Position numbers and translations under genes: made by a program. Of a stretch of 36,441 bases of DNA, positions 17,723 through 26,737 are shown piece after piece. A model generated the notes under the pieces. That model made no database searches. It was not told where the DNA came from and saw only the letters and a list, made by a program, of their open reading frames with translations. Each line of letters opens with the position of its first letter. Positions within the stretch are counted from its first letter, which is position 1. Source of the DNA: Calditrichaceae bacterium (GTDB lineage: Bacteria; Calditrichota; Calditrichia; RBG-13-44-9; J075); assembly GCA_013360445.1 (NCBI GenBank), contig JABWBP010000052.1, positions 1-36,441 of the forward strand, in the 5' to 3' direction.

Positions 17723-17809
17723 ATATATGATTGTGGAAGCGCTGGTCAACTCGTGCGCTTTAGACGCTTTTAAAACCTTATTAACCTTATTAATCGTGAA
17801 GAGGAGATT

Positions 17810-20800
17810 ATGAAACCATCCAATACCGGGTATCGACTTGTTGCGATACTGTTTCTTTTTCTCTGGTTCTTCGGGAGCAGCGGATTCGCGCAAGCGCAGC
17901 AGATTGGGCAGGATCTCTCCACGGAAGAATACCAGCAGTTGAAAGCGGCCGGGAAGCTTCCCCTGCCGCAGCAGGTAGAACCGCCCCGCTCGCTGCGCGC
18001 GGAAAGCATCATTCGCCCGGCGGACGGCGTCCAGAGCAACGGGCTGATGGTTCCCCTGGATACCTCTTTTTCCGTGGTGCCCTTTACTAACGGCTCTCCC
18101 CCGGAATATCGCAACGACGACGGTTCCACCTCGCCCATTCCCCTTTCTTTTACCTTTACGTTTTACGGGAGCCAATATACCCAGATCTATATCAATAATA
18201 ACGGCAATCTCTCTTTCGACGGCCCTTACTCCAGCTACAGCTCCACCGGGTTTCCGATCAACGGGTTTGCCATGATCGCTCCTTTCTGGGCGGATATCGA
18301 CACCCGCAACCCGGCCAGCGGAGTGGTGTATTACAAATCCGAAGCGAACCGTTTTATTATCATTTGGGACAGCGTGGGGTACTATTCCCAACACGCCGAT
18401 AAGGTGAATACCTTTGAATTGATCATTACCGATGGCAGCGATCCCCTGATTGGCATCGGCAACAACGTTTGCTTCAGTTACGGGGACATGCAATGGACTA
18501 CCGGGGACGCTTCCAACGGGGCGGGCGGCTTCGGCGGCATTCCCTCGACTGTGGGCGCTAATAAAGGCGACGGGGTCAATTACGCCCTGGTGGGGCGCTT
18601 CGACCATGAAGGCGTTGACTATGACGGCCCCGGGGGCAACCCGGACGGGGTCAGCTATTTGGACAACAAGCATTTCTGCTTCAATGTGGCGCAGGGCGCC
18701 GGCACCATTTCCGGTACGGTTTTCCTGGACGCCAACGGCAACGGGATTCAGGATCCCGCCGAGAACGGCCTGCCGGGTTGGACCGTGCGTATCGACCCCG
18801 GCCCGCAGTTTACCACTACAGACGTGAACGGGAACTACTTCTTCAGCTTCCTGGCGCCCAATCTCTACACCGTCAGTGAAATCCTGAAGCCCAACTGGAC
18901 CCAAACCTACCCCGCGCCGCCGGGAACCCATACCGTCAATGTGGATTCCGGGCAGACTTTTGTGGATATTGATTTCGGCAACCAGCCCATCGCCAACGTG
19001 CAGGATTTGTCGGTAAGCGTGGCCGGCGGGGTGGCGCGGCCCGGTTTCCAGAAGTTTTACGGGATTGTGTACCAGAACAAGGGAACTATTGCGGTCAACG
19101 GCACGGTCATTTTCACCCTGCCGCCGCAGTTAGGATATTTAGACAGCAGCCCGGGCGGAGTTTATAATGCCGGAAACCACACCGTCGCCTGGGATCTCGG
19201 CTCTCTTCCCGCCGGGCTGGTCGGCTGGCTGTGGGTGAAGGCGCAAATTCCCGCCAACGTTCCCCTGGGTACCGCGCTTACCTCTTCGGCGCTCATCAAT
19301 CCCATTGCCGGGGACGTGTTTCCCGCCGATAACCGCGATTCGGAAACCCAGATCGTGCGCGGCTCCTTCGATCCCAACGATAAAGAGGTATCGCCCGTGG
19401 GCGTGGGGCCTTCGGGGTTGATTACCCGGGAAGATACCCTCACCTACCAGATCCGCTTCCAGAACGTGGGCACCGATACCGCTTTCAACATTGTGGTGCG
19501 CGACCTGTTGGATGAAGATTTAGACCTTTCCACGGTGCGGATCGGGGCCAGCAGCCATCCCTTTACCTTCGGAATCGTGGATCCCCGGGAACTGGTGTGG
19601 ACCTTCACCGATATTCGCCTGCCGGACAGCACCACCAACGAAGCCGCCAGCCACGGTTTCGTAAAATTCACCGTCAAGCCGAAGGCGAGCGCGGCCGCGG
19701 GCGCGATCATTCAAAACAGCGCCGCGATCTATTTCGACTTCAACGCCCCGGTGATTACCAACGTGGTGCAAAACCAGATCGCCAACGACGTGGGAAATAT
19801 CGCCATCTCTCCCACGGGGCACAATTTCGGCTCCGTGGACGTCGGCTCCAATGCTTCGCACACCTTCGTGCTCAGCAATGAAGATTTGCTGTTTGGAAGC
19901 CTGAACATCTCCGCGGTAACCCTGGCGGGAGCCAACCCGGAGCAATTCGCCATTGTCAGCGGGGGCGGCTCCTTTACCCTGGGACCGGGGGGAACCCGCA
20001 ACATCGTGGTGCGCTTCCAGCCCACTTCCCTGGGAGCCATGAGCGCGATTTTGCGCATCACCAGCAACGATCCGGATGAAAATCCCCTGGACGTCGCCCT
20101 GAGCGGCAGCGGGACGGGCACCGCCTTCCCGAATATCTCCATTAATACCACCAGCTATAATTTTGGCCTGGTAACCGTGGGATTGAACCCGTCCCCCACT
20201 TATACCCTGGTGGTTACCAACGCGCCGCCGGGCGGGGCCACCCTGGTAGTGGATTCCGTGACCGTCAGCGGCAAGAATGCGGATCTTTTCAACATTGTCA
20301 GCGGCGGCGGGGCGTTTACCCTGGGCCTCAACGCGAGCCGGAACATTGTTATCCGCTTTATTCCTAACACCGTGGGCAATATGAACGCCGCCCTGAAGGT
20401 GTACAGCAATGACCCGGATACGCCCGTTTACAACGTCGCCCTGCTGGGCAAGGGCGGGCTGGAGGTTACTACCGCGGTCTTTCAGAATCCTGCCGCCACC
20501 AAATATGCGGACGTCGTGGTAGCCTCCAACGTCTTCCTCTCCGCCGCTCCCACGGTGCGCGCCTGGATGGGAAATGATACCAGCGCCATCCCCATGTCCT
20601 TGATCAGCGGAAGCGGGAAAATCTACAAAGGGGCTTATCAATTCACCGCTACCGGAAATTATTCGCTCTCGACCCGGGTGGAGGTAGGCGATTTTGATTC
20701 CACCCTGGTGCGCAGCTTTGCCGTCGCATTGATGAAGCCGGGCATGAATCAGAGCATCACCGCCCTGAACGGCCGGGCGATGCTGCGGGTGGGCGAAGAC

Positions 20801-21415
20801 GCCCTGCGGGAAGAGACCTGCTTTTTGGCCGATTACCGGGAATCCGCGCAAGAAACGCTGTACCAATTCGGCCCTGCCAAAACCTTCGATAAGCCGCTAA
20901 CGCTGCTGCTGAACTACGACGAGAGTGTTTATCCCGATCCCGGCAAGCTGTTCATCTATCAAAAACAGGGCGAAAGTTGGGCGGCCCTGGAAAGCCAGGT
21001 ATTCAGCGGCCAGCGCCAGGTGCGGGCGTTCGTGAACACCCTCGGGGAATTCAAGTTAGGATATGATGCCAGCTACTCCGGTAGCAACGTGGTACCCACG
21101 GAACTGGTTTTGAAGCAAAATTATCCCAATCCCTTCAATCCCGCCACCACCATTGAATACGACCTGCCGCAGGACGGCAACGTGACGGTGGCGATTTACA
21201 ACATGTTGGGACAGAAGGTGAAAACCCTGGCCAACGGCTTCCATCTGGCCGGCGTCCACCGCGTGGAGTGGAACGGAACCGATGAGCGCGGCAACCACCT
21301 CGCCAGCGGGGTGTATTTCTATCACTTGCAGGTTTCCCCGAAGGAGCCTCTGGCCGTCCCTTCGGGAGAGGCCGGGCAGACGGTGCAAACCCGGAAGCTG
21401 CTGTTGCTGCGGTAG
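17810..21415 (+). CDS. Large secreted surface protein (NIDO, SdrD_B-like, DUF11/DUF7619-like, two choice-of-anchor D) with T9SS-type domain
   Basis: A 1201-aa extracellular protein, probably structural or adhesive. After the signal peptide (to about residue 30) come: a nidogen-like (NIDO) region at about 90-295 (INNNGNLSFDGPYS, MIAPFWADIDTR); an SdrD_B-type domain at about 300-395 (GTISGTVFLDANGNGIQD); and DUF11-like segments (about 400-520). A DUF7619-like region follows (SFDPNDKEVSPVG to AAIYFDFNAPVITN). Next are two ASPM-SPD-2-Hydin/choice-of-anchor D domains at about 661-770 and 772-882 (FGSVDVGSNASHTF; FGLVTVGLNPSPTY), both with an IVSGGG-FTLG motif. The C-terminus, from about 1095, is the sorting domain (NYPNPFNPATTIEY, YNMLGQKVKTL, LASGVYFYHL, KLLLLR). 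GAGGAG precedes the ATG. Confidence 0.88.
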   Translation: MKPSNTGYRLVAILFLFLWFFGSSGFAQAQQIGQDLSTEEYQQLKAAGKLPLPQQVEPPRSLRAESIIRPADGVQSNGLMVPLDTSFSVVPFTNGSPPEYRNDDGSTSPIPLSFTFTFYGSQYTQIYINNNGNLSFDGPYSSYSSTGFPINGFAMIAPFWADIDTRNPASGVVYYKSEANRFIIIWDSVGYYSQHADKVNTFELIITDGSDPLIGIGNNVCFSYGDMQWTTGDASNGAGGFGGIPSTVGANKGDGVNYALVGRFDHEGVDYDGPGGNPDGVSYLDNKHFCFNVAQGAGTISGTVFLDANGNGIQDPAENGLPGWTVRIDPGPQFTTTDVNGNYFFSFLAPNLYTVSEILKPNWTQTYPAPPGTHTVNVDSGQTFVDIDFGNQPIANVQDLSVSVAGGVARPGFQKFYGIVYQNKGTIAVNGTVIFTLPPQLGYLDSSPGGVYNAGNHTVAWDLGSLPAGLVGWLWVKAQIPANVPLGTALTSSALINPIAGDVFPADNRDSETQIVRGSFDPNDKEVSPVGVGPSGLITREDTLTYQIRFQNVGTDTAFNIVVRDLLDEDLDLSTVRIGASSHPFTFGIVDPRELVWTFTDIRLPDSTTNEAASHGFVKFTVKPKASAAAGAIIQNSAAIYFDFNAPVITNVVQNQIANDVGNIAISPTGHNFGSVDVGSNASHTFVLSNEDLLFGSLNISAVTLAGANPEQFAIVSGGGSFTLGPGGTRNIVVRFQPTSLGAMSAILRITSNDPDENPLDVALSGSGTGTAFPNISINTTSYNFGLVTVGLNPSPTYTLVVTNAPPGGATLVVDSVTVSGKNADLFNIVSGGGAFTLGLNASRNIVIRFIPNTVGNMNAALKVYSNDPDTPVYNVALLGKGGLEVTTAVFQNPAATKYADVVVASNVFLSAAPTVRAWMGNDTSAIPMSLISGSGKIYKGAYQFTATGNYSLSTRVEVGDFDSTLVRSFAVALMKPGMNQSITALNGRAMLRVGEDALREETCFLADYRESAQETLYQFGPAKTFDKPLTLLLNYDESVYPDPGKLFIYQKQGESWAALESQVFSGQRQVRAFVNTLGEFKLGYDASYSGSNVVPTELVLKQNYPNPFNPATTIEYDLPQDGNVTVAIYNMLGQKVKTLANGFHLAGVHRVEWNGTDERGNHLASGVYFYHLQVSPKEPLAVPSGEAGQTVQTRKLLLLR

Positions 21416-21440
21416 GGCGCAGCGGGATCGTTTTTGAACC

Positions 21441-21548
21441 ACGAATTGCACGAATTACACGAATTATATAAGTTGCACGGGTTTCAGGATAACAACATGT
21501 TAAGAGATCAATCGCAAACCAATTCGTGCGCATTCGCGCCATTCGAGG
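21441..21548. repeat. ACGAATTNC 9-bp word array with inverted copy
   Basis: Five 9-bp units at 21441-21485 (ACGAATTGC, ACGAATTAC, ACGAATTAT, ATAAGTTGC, ACGGGTTTC) decay along the array. An inverted copy with the same period lies at 21521-21548 (ATTCGTG, ATTCGCG, ATTCGAG). Together they could form an imperfect long hairpin, 25 bp beyond the surface-protein stop. Confidence 0.65.
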
Positions 21549-21668
21549 TTGGATGACATTATCATAGATCGCCGGACACTTTCCCCTGCCTTCTCGACAG
21601 CGGTATGGGCAGGGGAAGTCCCGGCGCGAACCCTGGAAATCGAAATCATCAATAAAGGAGTAAAACCG

Positions 21669-22280
21669 ATGCGAAGAAACCTGTGGATATACCTGGCCGG
21701 CCTGGCCGTGCTGCTGTTTGCCTGGGGGTGCAAAAAGGGTTCGGTGATTCCCCCGGAAGAGTCCGAATATACCCTGGAAGAGTTGATCCAGCAGGGCTGG
21801 GAGGCGTTCGAGCAGGGCCAATACCTGACCGCGCGGGACAGGTTCGACCGGGCCTGGGAGAAGAATCCCTTAGAAGTGGAAGTGTACAACGGCCTGGGTT
21901 GGAGCTATTTCAAGTTGGACAGTTTGGAGCAGGCGGCGCGGCAGTTTCACATCTGCTACTGTCTGTTCGATACCACTGCGGACGTTGCCGCCGGCTGGGC
22001 CTTCGTGCTCAACGCCCAAAAATATTATGAAGCGTCCAACGAAAAAGCTGCCCAGGCGCTCGCTCTCAACGCAGCCTGGGCCTTCACCCATGCCCTGCCC
22101 CTGGATGTAAAGGATTTGCGCCTGCTGAAAGCGGAAAATTACTACCTCCTGGGCAATTTCACCCAGAGTCTGGCGGAAGTGAAAATTCTGAATCCCGCTT
22201 TTCCGCTGACCACCGTTGCTTCCGACCTGGACCGGGCGGAGCTGGCGGCGGAGATCGAGCGGCTGAAGGGAATCGTTTGA
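21669..22280 (+). CDS. TPR-containing probable lipoprotein
   Basis: The start at 21669 is set by AAAGGAG (about 21654-21660). The N-terminus MRRNLWIYLAGLAVLLFAWGC is a lipoprotein signal with Cys21 as the likely lipid site (AWGC is an imperfect lipobox). Residues about 35-110 form TPR-like helices (LIQQGWEAFEQGQYLTARDR, YNGLGWSYFKLDSLEQAARQ), and a second helical set follows (YYLLGNFTQSLAEVKIL). 203 aa. Probably an envelope scaffold; partner unknown. Confidence 0.72.
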   Translation: MRRNLWIYLAGLAVLLFAWGCKKGSVIPPEESEYTLEELIQQGWEAFEQGQYLTARDRFDRAWEKNPLEVEVYNGLGWSYFKLDSLEQAARQFHICYCLFDTTADVAAGWAFVLNAQKYYEASNEKAAQALALNAAWAFTHALPLDVKDLRLLKAENYYLLGNFTQSLAEVKILNPAFPLTTVASDLDRAELAAEIERLKGIV

Positions 22281-22290
22281 TTTTCCCTCC

Positions 22291-22348
22291 GGTTCCCGGC
22301 CCGGGTGTCCGTACACCCGATACCCGAACACGCGCCCGGCCGGGAACC
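22291..22348. repeat. GC-rich nested hairpin after the TPR lipoprotein gene
   Basis: The outer arms GGTTCCCGGC (22291-22300) and GCCGGGAACC (22339-22348) are perfect. Inside, GGGTGT-CCGT-ACACCC (22303-22318) makes a second stem, and CCCGA words follow at 8-bp spacing. There is no T tract, but it could still act as a transcription barrier or 3' end stabiliser. Confidence 0.6.
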
Positions 22349-22455
22349 ATAATAAGTTGGCAACCGGTGAAGTGTAAATTAACGGTCGCCTGCCGCCCAA
22401 CATCGTCTCGTTAAGGGCATCGAGACTAAAATTCACTATTCTGAGTTGACCTTCA

Positions 22456-22491
22456 ACGGCCGGAAGCGTTTTTAGCTGCGTTTCCGGCCGT
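22456..22491. other. Hairpin upstream of the epimerase gene
   Basis: ACGGCCGGAA (22456-22465) pairs perfectly with TTCCGGCCGT (22482-22491) across a 16-base loop containing TTTTTAG. It is followed by TCTATATTAT, not a clean T run, so terminator function is uncertain. The rest of the gap to 22648 holds no other element I can support. Confidence 0.5.
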
Positions 22492-22648
22492 CTATATTAT
22501 AACCATTCCTTCTCTCGCCTCTTAAATCCATTTTTCATGCGATTACATTCGGAATTTGCAATCACGGGGACGAATCCTTATCTTCTCGCGTTTTTGGGGA
22601 TTTTCGAGCGGTATTCAAAATGAAGCGAACGCAACGAGGTCTTTGTCA

Positions 22649-23629
22649 ATGAACTACTTTATCACCGGGGCGACCGGGTTTGTGGGCAGTTGGGTGGCGC
22701 AGGAATTGGCCCGGAAAGGGGAACAGGTTACCTGCCTGGTGCGCAAAACCAGCAACCTCAAGTGGCTGAAGGGGTTGCCGGCGGCGTATCATTACGGTTC
22801 CCTGCTGGAACCGGAAACGCTTAAAGAAGGCATCCGCAATGCCGATTATGTACTCCATATTGCGGGGGTAACTAAAGCGCTATCGCTGAAAGAGTTTTAC
22901 TCCGGGAACGTGGAGGCGACCCGGAATATTTTAGAAGTGGTCAAAGCGGAGAATCCCGGGATCAAAAAATTCGTGCATATCAGCAGCCAGGCGGCGGCCG
23001 GTCCCTCCGCCGGCAAGCTCCCCAAGGATGAAACCGCCCCGGCAAACCCGCTCACCGATTACGGCCGCAGCAAGCTGCAGAGCGAAGAAACGGCGCGGCA
23101 GTATATGGAATTTTTTCCCCTGACCATTCTCCGCCCCCCCACGGTGTACGGTCCCCGCGATACCGACGTGTTCGAGGTGTTCAAAAATGTGCGCATGGGG
23201 GTAAACCTGAAGGTGGGGAGCAACGACCCGGTGGTGAGCATTATTCACGCTTTTGACCTGGCCCGGGGCATTATGGTAGCCGCGGAGCATCCGAAATCGA
23301 GCGGGGAAACCTTTTTCATCAGCAATGAAGAACCTTGCGCCTGGTCGGAAGTCATCGATATCTTGCAAAAATTAATGCACAAAAAAGTTCTTACCATCCC
23401 GATTCCTTATCCCCTGGCCTATTCGGCGGGTGCGGCAATGGAGCTGGCAGCCCGCCTGAGCGGCAAACCCACCATTCTCAATCGCCAGAAAATCCGTGAA
23501 GTGCGCGCCGGTTATTGGGTGGCCAGTTCCCGGAAAATCAAAGAGTACCTGGGGTTTACGCCCCGGTTAAGCCTGCAGCAGGGTTTAAAAGAGACCCTGG
23601 AGTGGTACCAGGAACATAAATGGTTGTAA
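22649..23629 (+). CDS. NAD-dependent epimerase/dehydratase (extended SDR)
   Basis: Cytoplasmic Rossmann oxidoreductase of 326 aa. The start at 22649 has CGAGG nine bases upstream; the longer frame begins in repeat-free but non-conserved DNA. The nucleotide-binding motif is ITGATGFVGSWVAQEL (G7, G10, G13). The catalytic Tyr138 and Lys142 lie in TDYGRSKLQSE, with a Ser-rich HISSQAAAGPS strand before it, and RPPTVYGPRDTDVF follows. The overall shape is closest to dihydroflavonol reductase/3-beta-HSD-like SDRs; the substrate is not deducible. Repeat DNA separates it from the PEGA protein downstream. Confidence 0.88.
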   Translation: MNYFITGATGFVGSWVAQELARKGEQVTCLVRKTSNLKWLKGLPAAYHYGSLLEPETLKEGIRNADYVLHIAGVTKALSLKEFYSGNVEATRNILEVVKAENPGIKKFVHISSQAAAGPSAGKLPKDETAPANPLTDYGRSKLQSEETARQYMEFFPLTILRPPTVYGPRDTDVFEVFKNVRMGVNLKVGSNDPVVSIIHAFDLARGIMVAAEHPKSSGETFFISNEEPCAWSEVIDILQKLMHKKVLTIPIPYPLAYSAGAAMELAARLSGKPTILNRQKIREVRAGYWVASSRKIKEYLGFTPRLSLQQGLKETLEWYQEHKWL

Positions 23630-23649
23630 GAAGGACCGATGGGGAGAGT

Positions 23650-23731
23650 ATGGTTGGATGGCTAAATGGCTAAATGGTTGGCGTGGCTCAGGTCAACAGT
23701 TTAACGACCATCCAACCATTCACCGCCAATT
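23650..23731. repeat. ATGGCTAA/ATGGTTGG 8-bp word array with inverted copy
   Basis: Five 8-bp units at 23650-23689: ATGGTTGG, ATGGCTAA, ATGGCTAA, ATGGTTGG, CGTGGCTC. The 12-mer at 23650-23661 is perfectly inverted at 23708-23719, and further inverted words run to 23731. It begins 20 bp after the epimerase stop. Confidence 0.7.
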
Positions 23732-23762
23732 CAATGAAGAGATCAACAGAGGCTTGTTCACT

Positions 23763-25058
23763 ATGGCATTGATACCGGACGAGGAAAAGAAGCTACGGGA
23801 GCAAATTCGCAAGGAATTGGAAGAGCGGGAGCGGCGGATGATTGAAAGCCGGGAAAAAGAGGAAAGCGAACGGCATGAAAACCTGGAAAACCGTTTCCGG
23901 CAGCAAATTATCGAAGAAGAGGAAGCGCGTTTTTTTAGCGAGCGGGGATACGTTAAATATGTCAATCGCCACGGGGGAACGGAGTGGCTGACCCCGGAGG
24001 AAGCGGAGCGCCGGCATAATCGCCGCAGGAGTAAAAAACCCTCCCGCCAGCGGACTAAAAAACGCAAGAACCTGTTCGTGCAATGGGCGGTTAACGGGGG
24101 AATGGTGCTGTTTGCGGCGATGGTGTTTCTGGCATTGTTGAAATTTAACCCTATCAAAAGAAGCGTTCCCCCCGGCGCTATCCTGGTAAGCAGCGACGTG
24201 GCCGGGGCCATGATTTATATCAACGGAACCGAAAAACAGGGCTTCTTCACCCCGGACACTTTAAACGATATTCCCCGGGGGGGATATTTTGTGGCGGTTT
24301 ATAAAGATGGCTATACCGCCTGGCCGCCCATGCAGCGCGTCATCGTAGAAGCGAACAAGGTCGCGCTGGCGGAATTCACCCTGAAAAGCGCCGGTCTGTT
24401 AGGAAAAGTAGCCATAGAGGCGAACCTGCAGGATTTCCGGATTTACGTGGATGGCATCGAAACGCCGGCGCCGGGCAGCGGGATTCTGGATGTACCCGCC
24501 GGGTATCACGTCATTAGCGTGGTAAAACCGGGCTACCTGGCGGTTCCCCGGCATCAGCGCGTTTTTGTGCAGGAAAATGGCGCTGTTCGGCTTTACTTCG
24601 AATTTCAAAGCAGCGCTAACATCGGCTATCTGCAAATCAACAGCAACCGTTCCGACGGATACGTGTTTTTGAATAATTACCTGACCGGGATGAAGCCGAA
24701 TAACCGCCCTTTTCCGGTGGAAGAGGGATTATACGAAATACGCATCTGCGAAAACGGTTTCCAGAGCCTTCCGGAGGTGGAACTGCTGCGCGTCGTTCCC
24801 GGCGATACTCACTCCCTGTCCTTCCAGGTGCTGCCCGAGACCGCCCGGGATACCCTGCAAATCCTTACCCCCGCTCCCGGGGCGGGAATAATCCTCGACG
24901 GGCGCTGGATGCCTTACGTGACCCCGCTAACCGACCTGGTGATCAGCGAGGGGCATCACTTCCTGAATCTGGCGCGCGAGGGGCAATTCTATGCCGACCA
25001 GGAGGTCCCCCTGAACCTGAACCGCCTGAGCGATAAAAAGATTGTGCTGAACTTCTGA
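23763..25058 (+). CDS. Membrane protein with cytoplasmic coiled coil and about four PEGA-like repeats
   Basis: 431 aa from ATG 23763 (earlier in-frame codons are repeat DNA). Residues 5-60 are a charged coiled coil (EEKKLREQIRKELEERERR). FFSERGYVKYVNRHGGTEWL (57-76) follows, then a very basic stretch (84-102) and one membrane segment at about 106-127 (positive-inside, so the C-terminus is outside the membrane). Four repeats of about 70 residues follow (138-208, 214-282, 287-357, 364-431) with the PEGA pattern: short strands, xVxIDG-like turns (IYINGTEKQG, IYVDGIETPA, VFLNNYLTG, IILDGRWMP) and GYH/GYF. PEGA repeats occur in surface and cell-wall-associated proteins. Function unknown. Confidence 0.72.
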   Translation: MALIPDEEKKLREQIRKELEERERRMIESREKEESERHENLENRFRQQIIEEEEARFFSERGYVKYVNRHGGTEWLTPEEAERRHNRRRSKKPSRQRTKKRKNLFVQWAVNGGMVLFAAMVFLALLKFNPIKRSVPPGAILVSSDVAGAMIYINGTEKQGFFTPDTLNDIPRGGYFVAVYKDGYTAWPPMQRVIVEANKVALAEFTLKSAGLLGKVAIEANLQDFRIYVDGIETPAPGSGILDVPAGYHVISVVKPGYLAVPRHQRVFVQENGAVRLYFEFQSSANIGYLQINSNRSDGYVFLNNYLTGMKPNNRPFPVEEGLYEIRICENGFQSLPEVELLRVVPGDTHSLSFQVLPETARDTLQILTPAPGAGIILDGRWMPYVTPLTDLVISEGHHFLNLAREGQFYADQEVPLNLNRLSDKKIVLNF

Positions 25059-25075
25059 CCGAAAGGCATTGGCCC

Positions 25076-26707
25076 ATGGAAATTCGCGCATTACAACTCT
25101 CCGAAAAAAAATCCCTTTTTGCCGATTATTTAGAGAATTCCGAAAAAGCGCGGGCGTTTTATCCATATCATTTTCGCGATGATTGGCAAAACGCCCTGGC
25201 CGGCCGGGGCGGCTTTGAAACCCCGCGGCGCGAAATGGCGGAAATCCTGTTAGCGCAAAACCGGCGCTGGGGCGCAAGCGAGGAGACGCTGAACAATATC
25301 CGGAGGCTGAATTCTCCCCAAACCCTGGCCGTGGTTACCGGGCAGCAAGCCGGGGCGCTGGGCGGGCCGCTGTACACCTTTTACAAAACCATCACCGTGC
25401 TCAAGCTCGCCGGGCAGCTGGCGCGGGAGTTTCCCGATTATACATTTGTACCGGTCTTCTGGATGGAAGTGAATGACAGCGATTTTCAGGAAATCGGCGC
25501 GGTTCAATACCTTTCCAAAGAGAACGAGCTGCGCCGGCTGGTTCTGCAAGAAAGCCCGGAAGAAGCTCAACAGCCGGTATTTGCCCGGCGGTTGGACGGG
25601 CAAATTCAGCAGTGGCGGCAAACCCTGGAACAGGATTTTTTCGATACCGAATTCAAGACCGCGGCGCTGGATCTATTCCTGGGCTGCTACGCGCCCGGGC
25701 AGGGCTACGCCGATGCTTTCGCCGCCCTGATGCAGCATTTTTTTGGCAAATACGGTCTGATTCTATTCAATCCTGCAGAAGCGGCAGTCTCCGCCCTGGC
25801 AAGCTCCCTGTTCACAAAGAGCTTAACCTCCGCGCCGGAAATTTTGAAAATATTTGCCGAACGGAGCAACGCGCTCGAAAGCGCCGGGTACGCTCCCCAA
25901 ATTCAATTAGGAGATCGCCAGACCCTGCTTTTTTTCACGGATGAGCGGAAACGGCGGGTGCGCATCGATTTTGATGAAAATGGGGGATTCGTGTTGAAAT
26001 ATCCCGATGGATACCAATCCCTCGCCAGGGAAGTTTTGCTGAAAAAATGCGCGGAAACCCCGGGGACTTTTTCTCCCAACGTGGCCCTGCGCCCGCTCAT
26101 GCAGGATTTGCTGCTGCCCGGTGCGGCGTACGTGGCCGGGCCGGCGGAAACGGCTTATTTTGCCCAGATCGAAGCGTTATACGGCCATTTCCGGATTCCC
26201 ATGCCGGTCATCTACCCTCGCCACCGCCTGACCATTGCGGAAGGGAAAGTGCATAAAAACGTGCAGAAGTTCAACCTGGCGTATGAAGAAATTCTGGCCG
26301 GGCGGCCGGATTTTAGCGCGGAATTTCTGCGCCGTAGCGCCGGGCAGGGGCTGAACCAGTCCCTCCAATCCGCGGGGGAGCGGATTCGCCAGGCGCTGGC
26401 AGAGTTGCAGCAGGAGATCGCCGCCGCCGATCCCACCCTGGTGAATACCCTGGAAAAGACCCGCCAGAGCATCGAAGACAGTTTTGGCAAATTGGGCGGC
26501 AAAATTACCCGCTCCCTGGAAGAGCGAAACCAGGCGCAGGTGCGGCAGCTCGAAAAAGTGTTGCTGCATCTCCTGCCGGGAAACCAGCCCCAGGAACGGG
26601 TGTTGAACATGCTCTATTTCTGCATTAAATACGGGATGGATTTTGTGGATCGCCTGCTGACGCTTTTGCCGGAAGACAGCGAGCGGCAGTACCTGGTGAG
26701 TTTGTAA
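25076..26707 (+). CDS. bshC: Bacillithiol biosynthesis cysteine-adding enzyme BshC
   Basis: Proposed to ligate cysteine to glucosaminyl-malate in the last step of bacillithiol synthesis (low-molecular-weight thiol, cytoplasm). The 543 aa protein has the BshC signature VVTGQQAGALGGPLYTFYKT near residue 90. FVPVFWMEVNDSDFQEI and PNVALRPLMQDLLLPGAAYV follow, then AGPAETAYFAQIEALY and a C-terminal coiled-coil region. bshA and bshB are not in the window. It follows the PEGA gene by 17 bp and may share its transcript, though a functional link is not evident. Confidence 0.93.
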   Translation: MEIRALQLSEKKSLFADYLENSEKARAFYPYHFRDDWQNALAGRGGFETPRREMAEILLAQNRRWGASEETLNNIRRLNSPQTLAVVTGQQAGALGGPLYTFYKTITVLKLAGQLAREFPDYTFVPVFWMEVNDSDFQEIGAVQYLSKENELRRLVLQESPEEAQQPVFARRLDGQIQQWRQTLEQDFFDTEFKTAALDLFLGCYAPGQGYADAFAALMQHFFGKYGLILFNPAEAAVSALASSLFTKSLTSAPEILKIFAERSNALESAGYAPQIQLGDRQTLLFFTDERKRRVRIDFDENGGFVLKYPDGYQSLAREVLLKKCAETPGTFSPNVALRPLMQDLLLPGAAYVAGPAETAYFAQIEALYGHFRIPMPVIYPRHRLTIAEGKVHKNVQKFNLAYEEILAGRPDFSAEFLRRSAGQGLNQSLQSAGERIRQALAELQQEIAAADPTLVNTLEKTRQSIEDSFGKLGGKITRSLEERNQAQVRQLEKVLLHLLPGNQPQERVLNMLYFCIKYGMDFVDRLLTLLPEDSERQYLVSL

Positions 26708-26737
26708 GTAACCAGAATGTGGCTTCCGATTTAAGCT

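Noticed and set aside
17720-18931. Long antisense open frames (403 aa here, also 448 aa at 19520-20866)
   Set aside because: They lie fully opposite the 1201-residue surface protein, have no family signatures or ribosome sites, and are explained by the codon bias of the sense gene.
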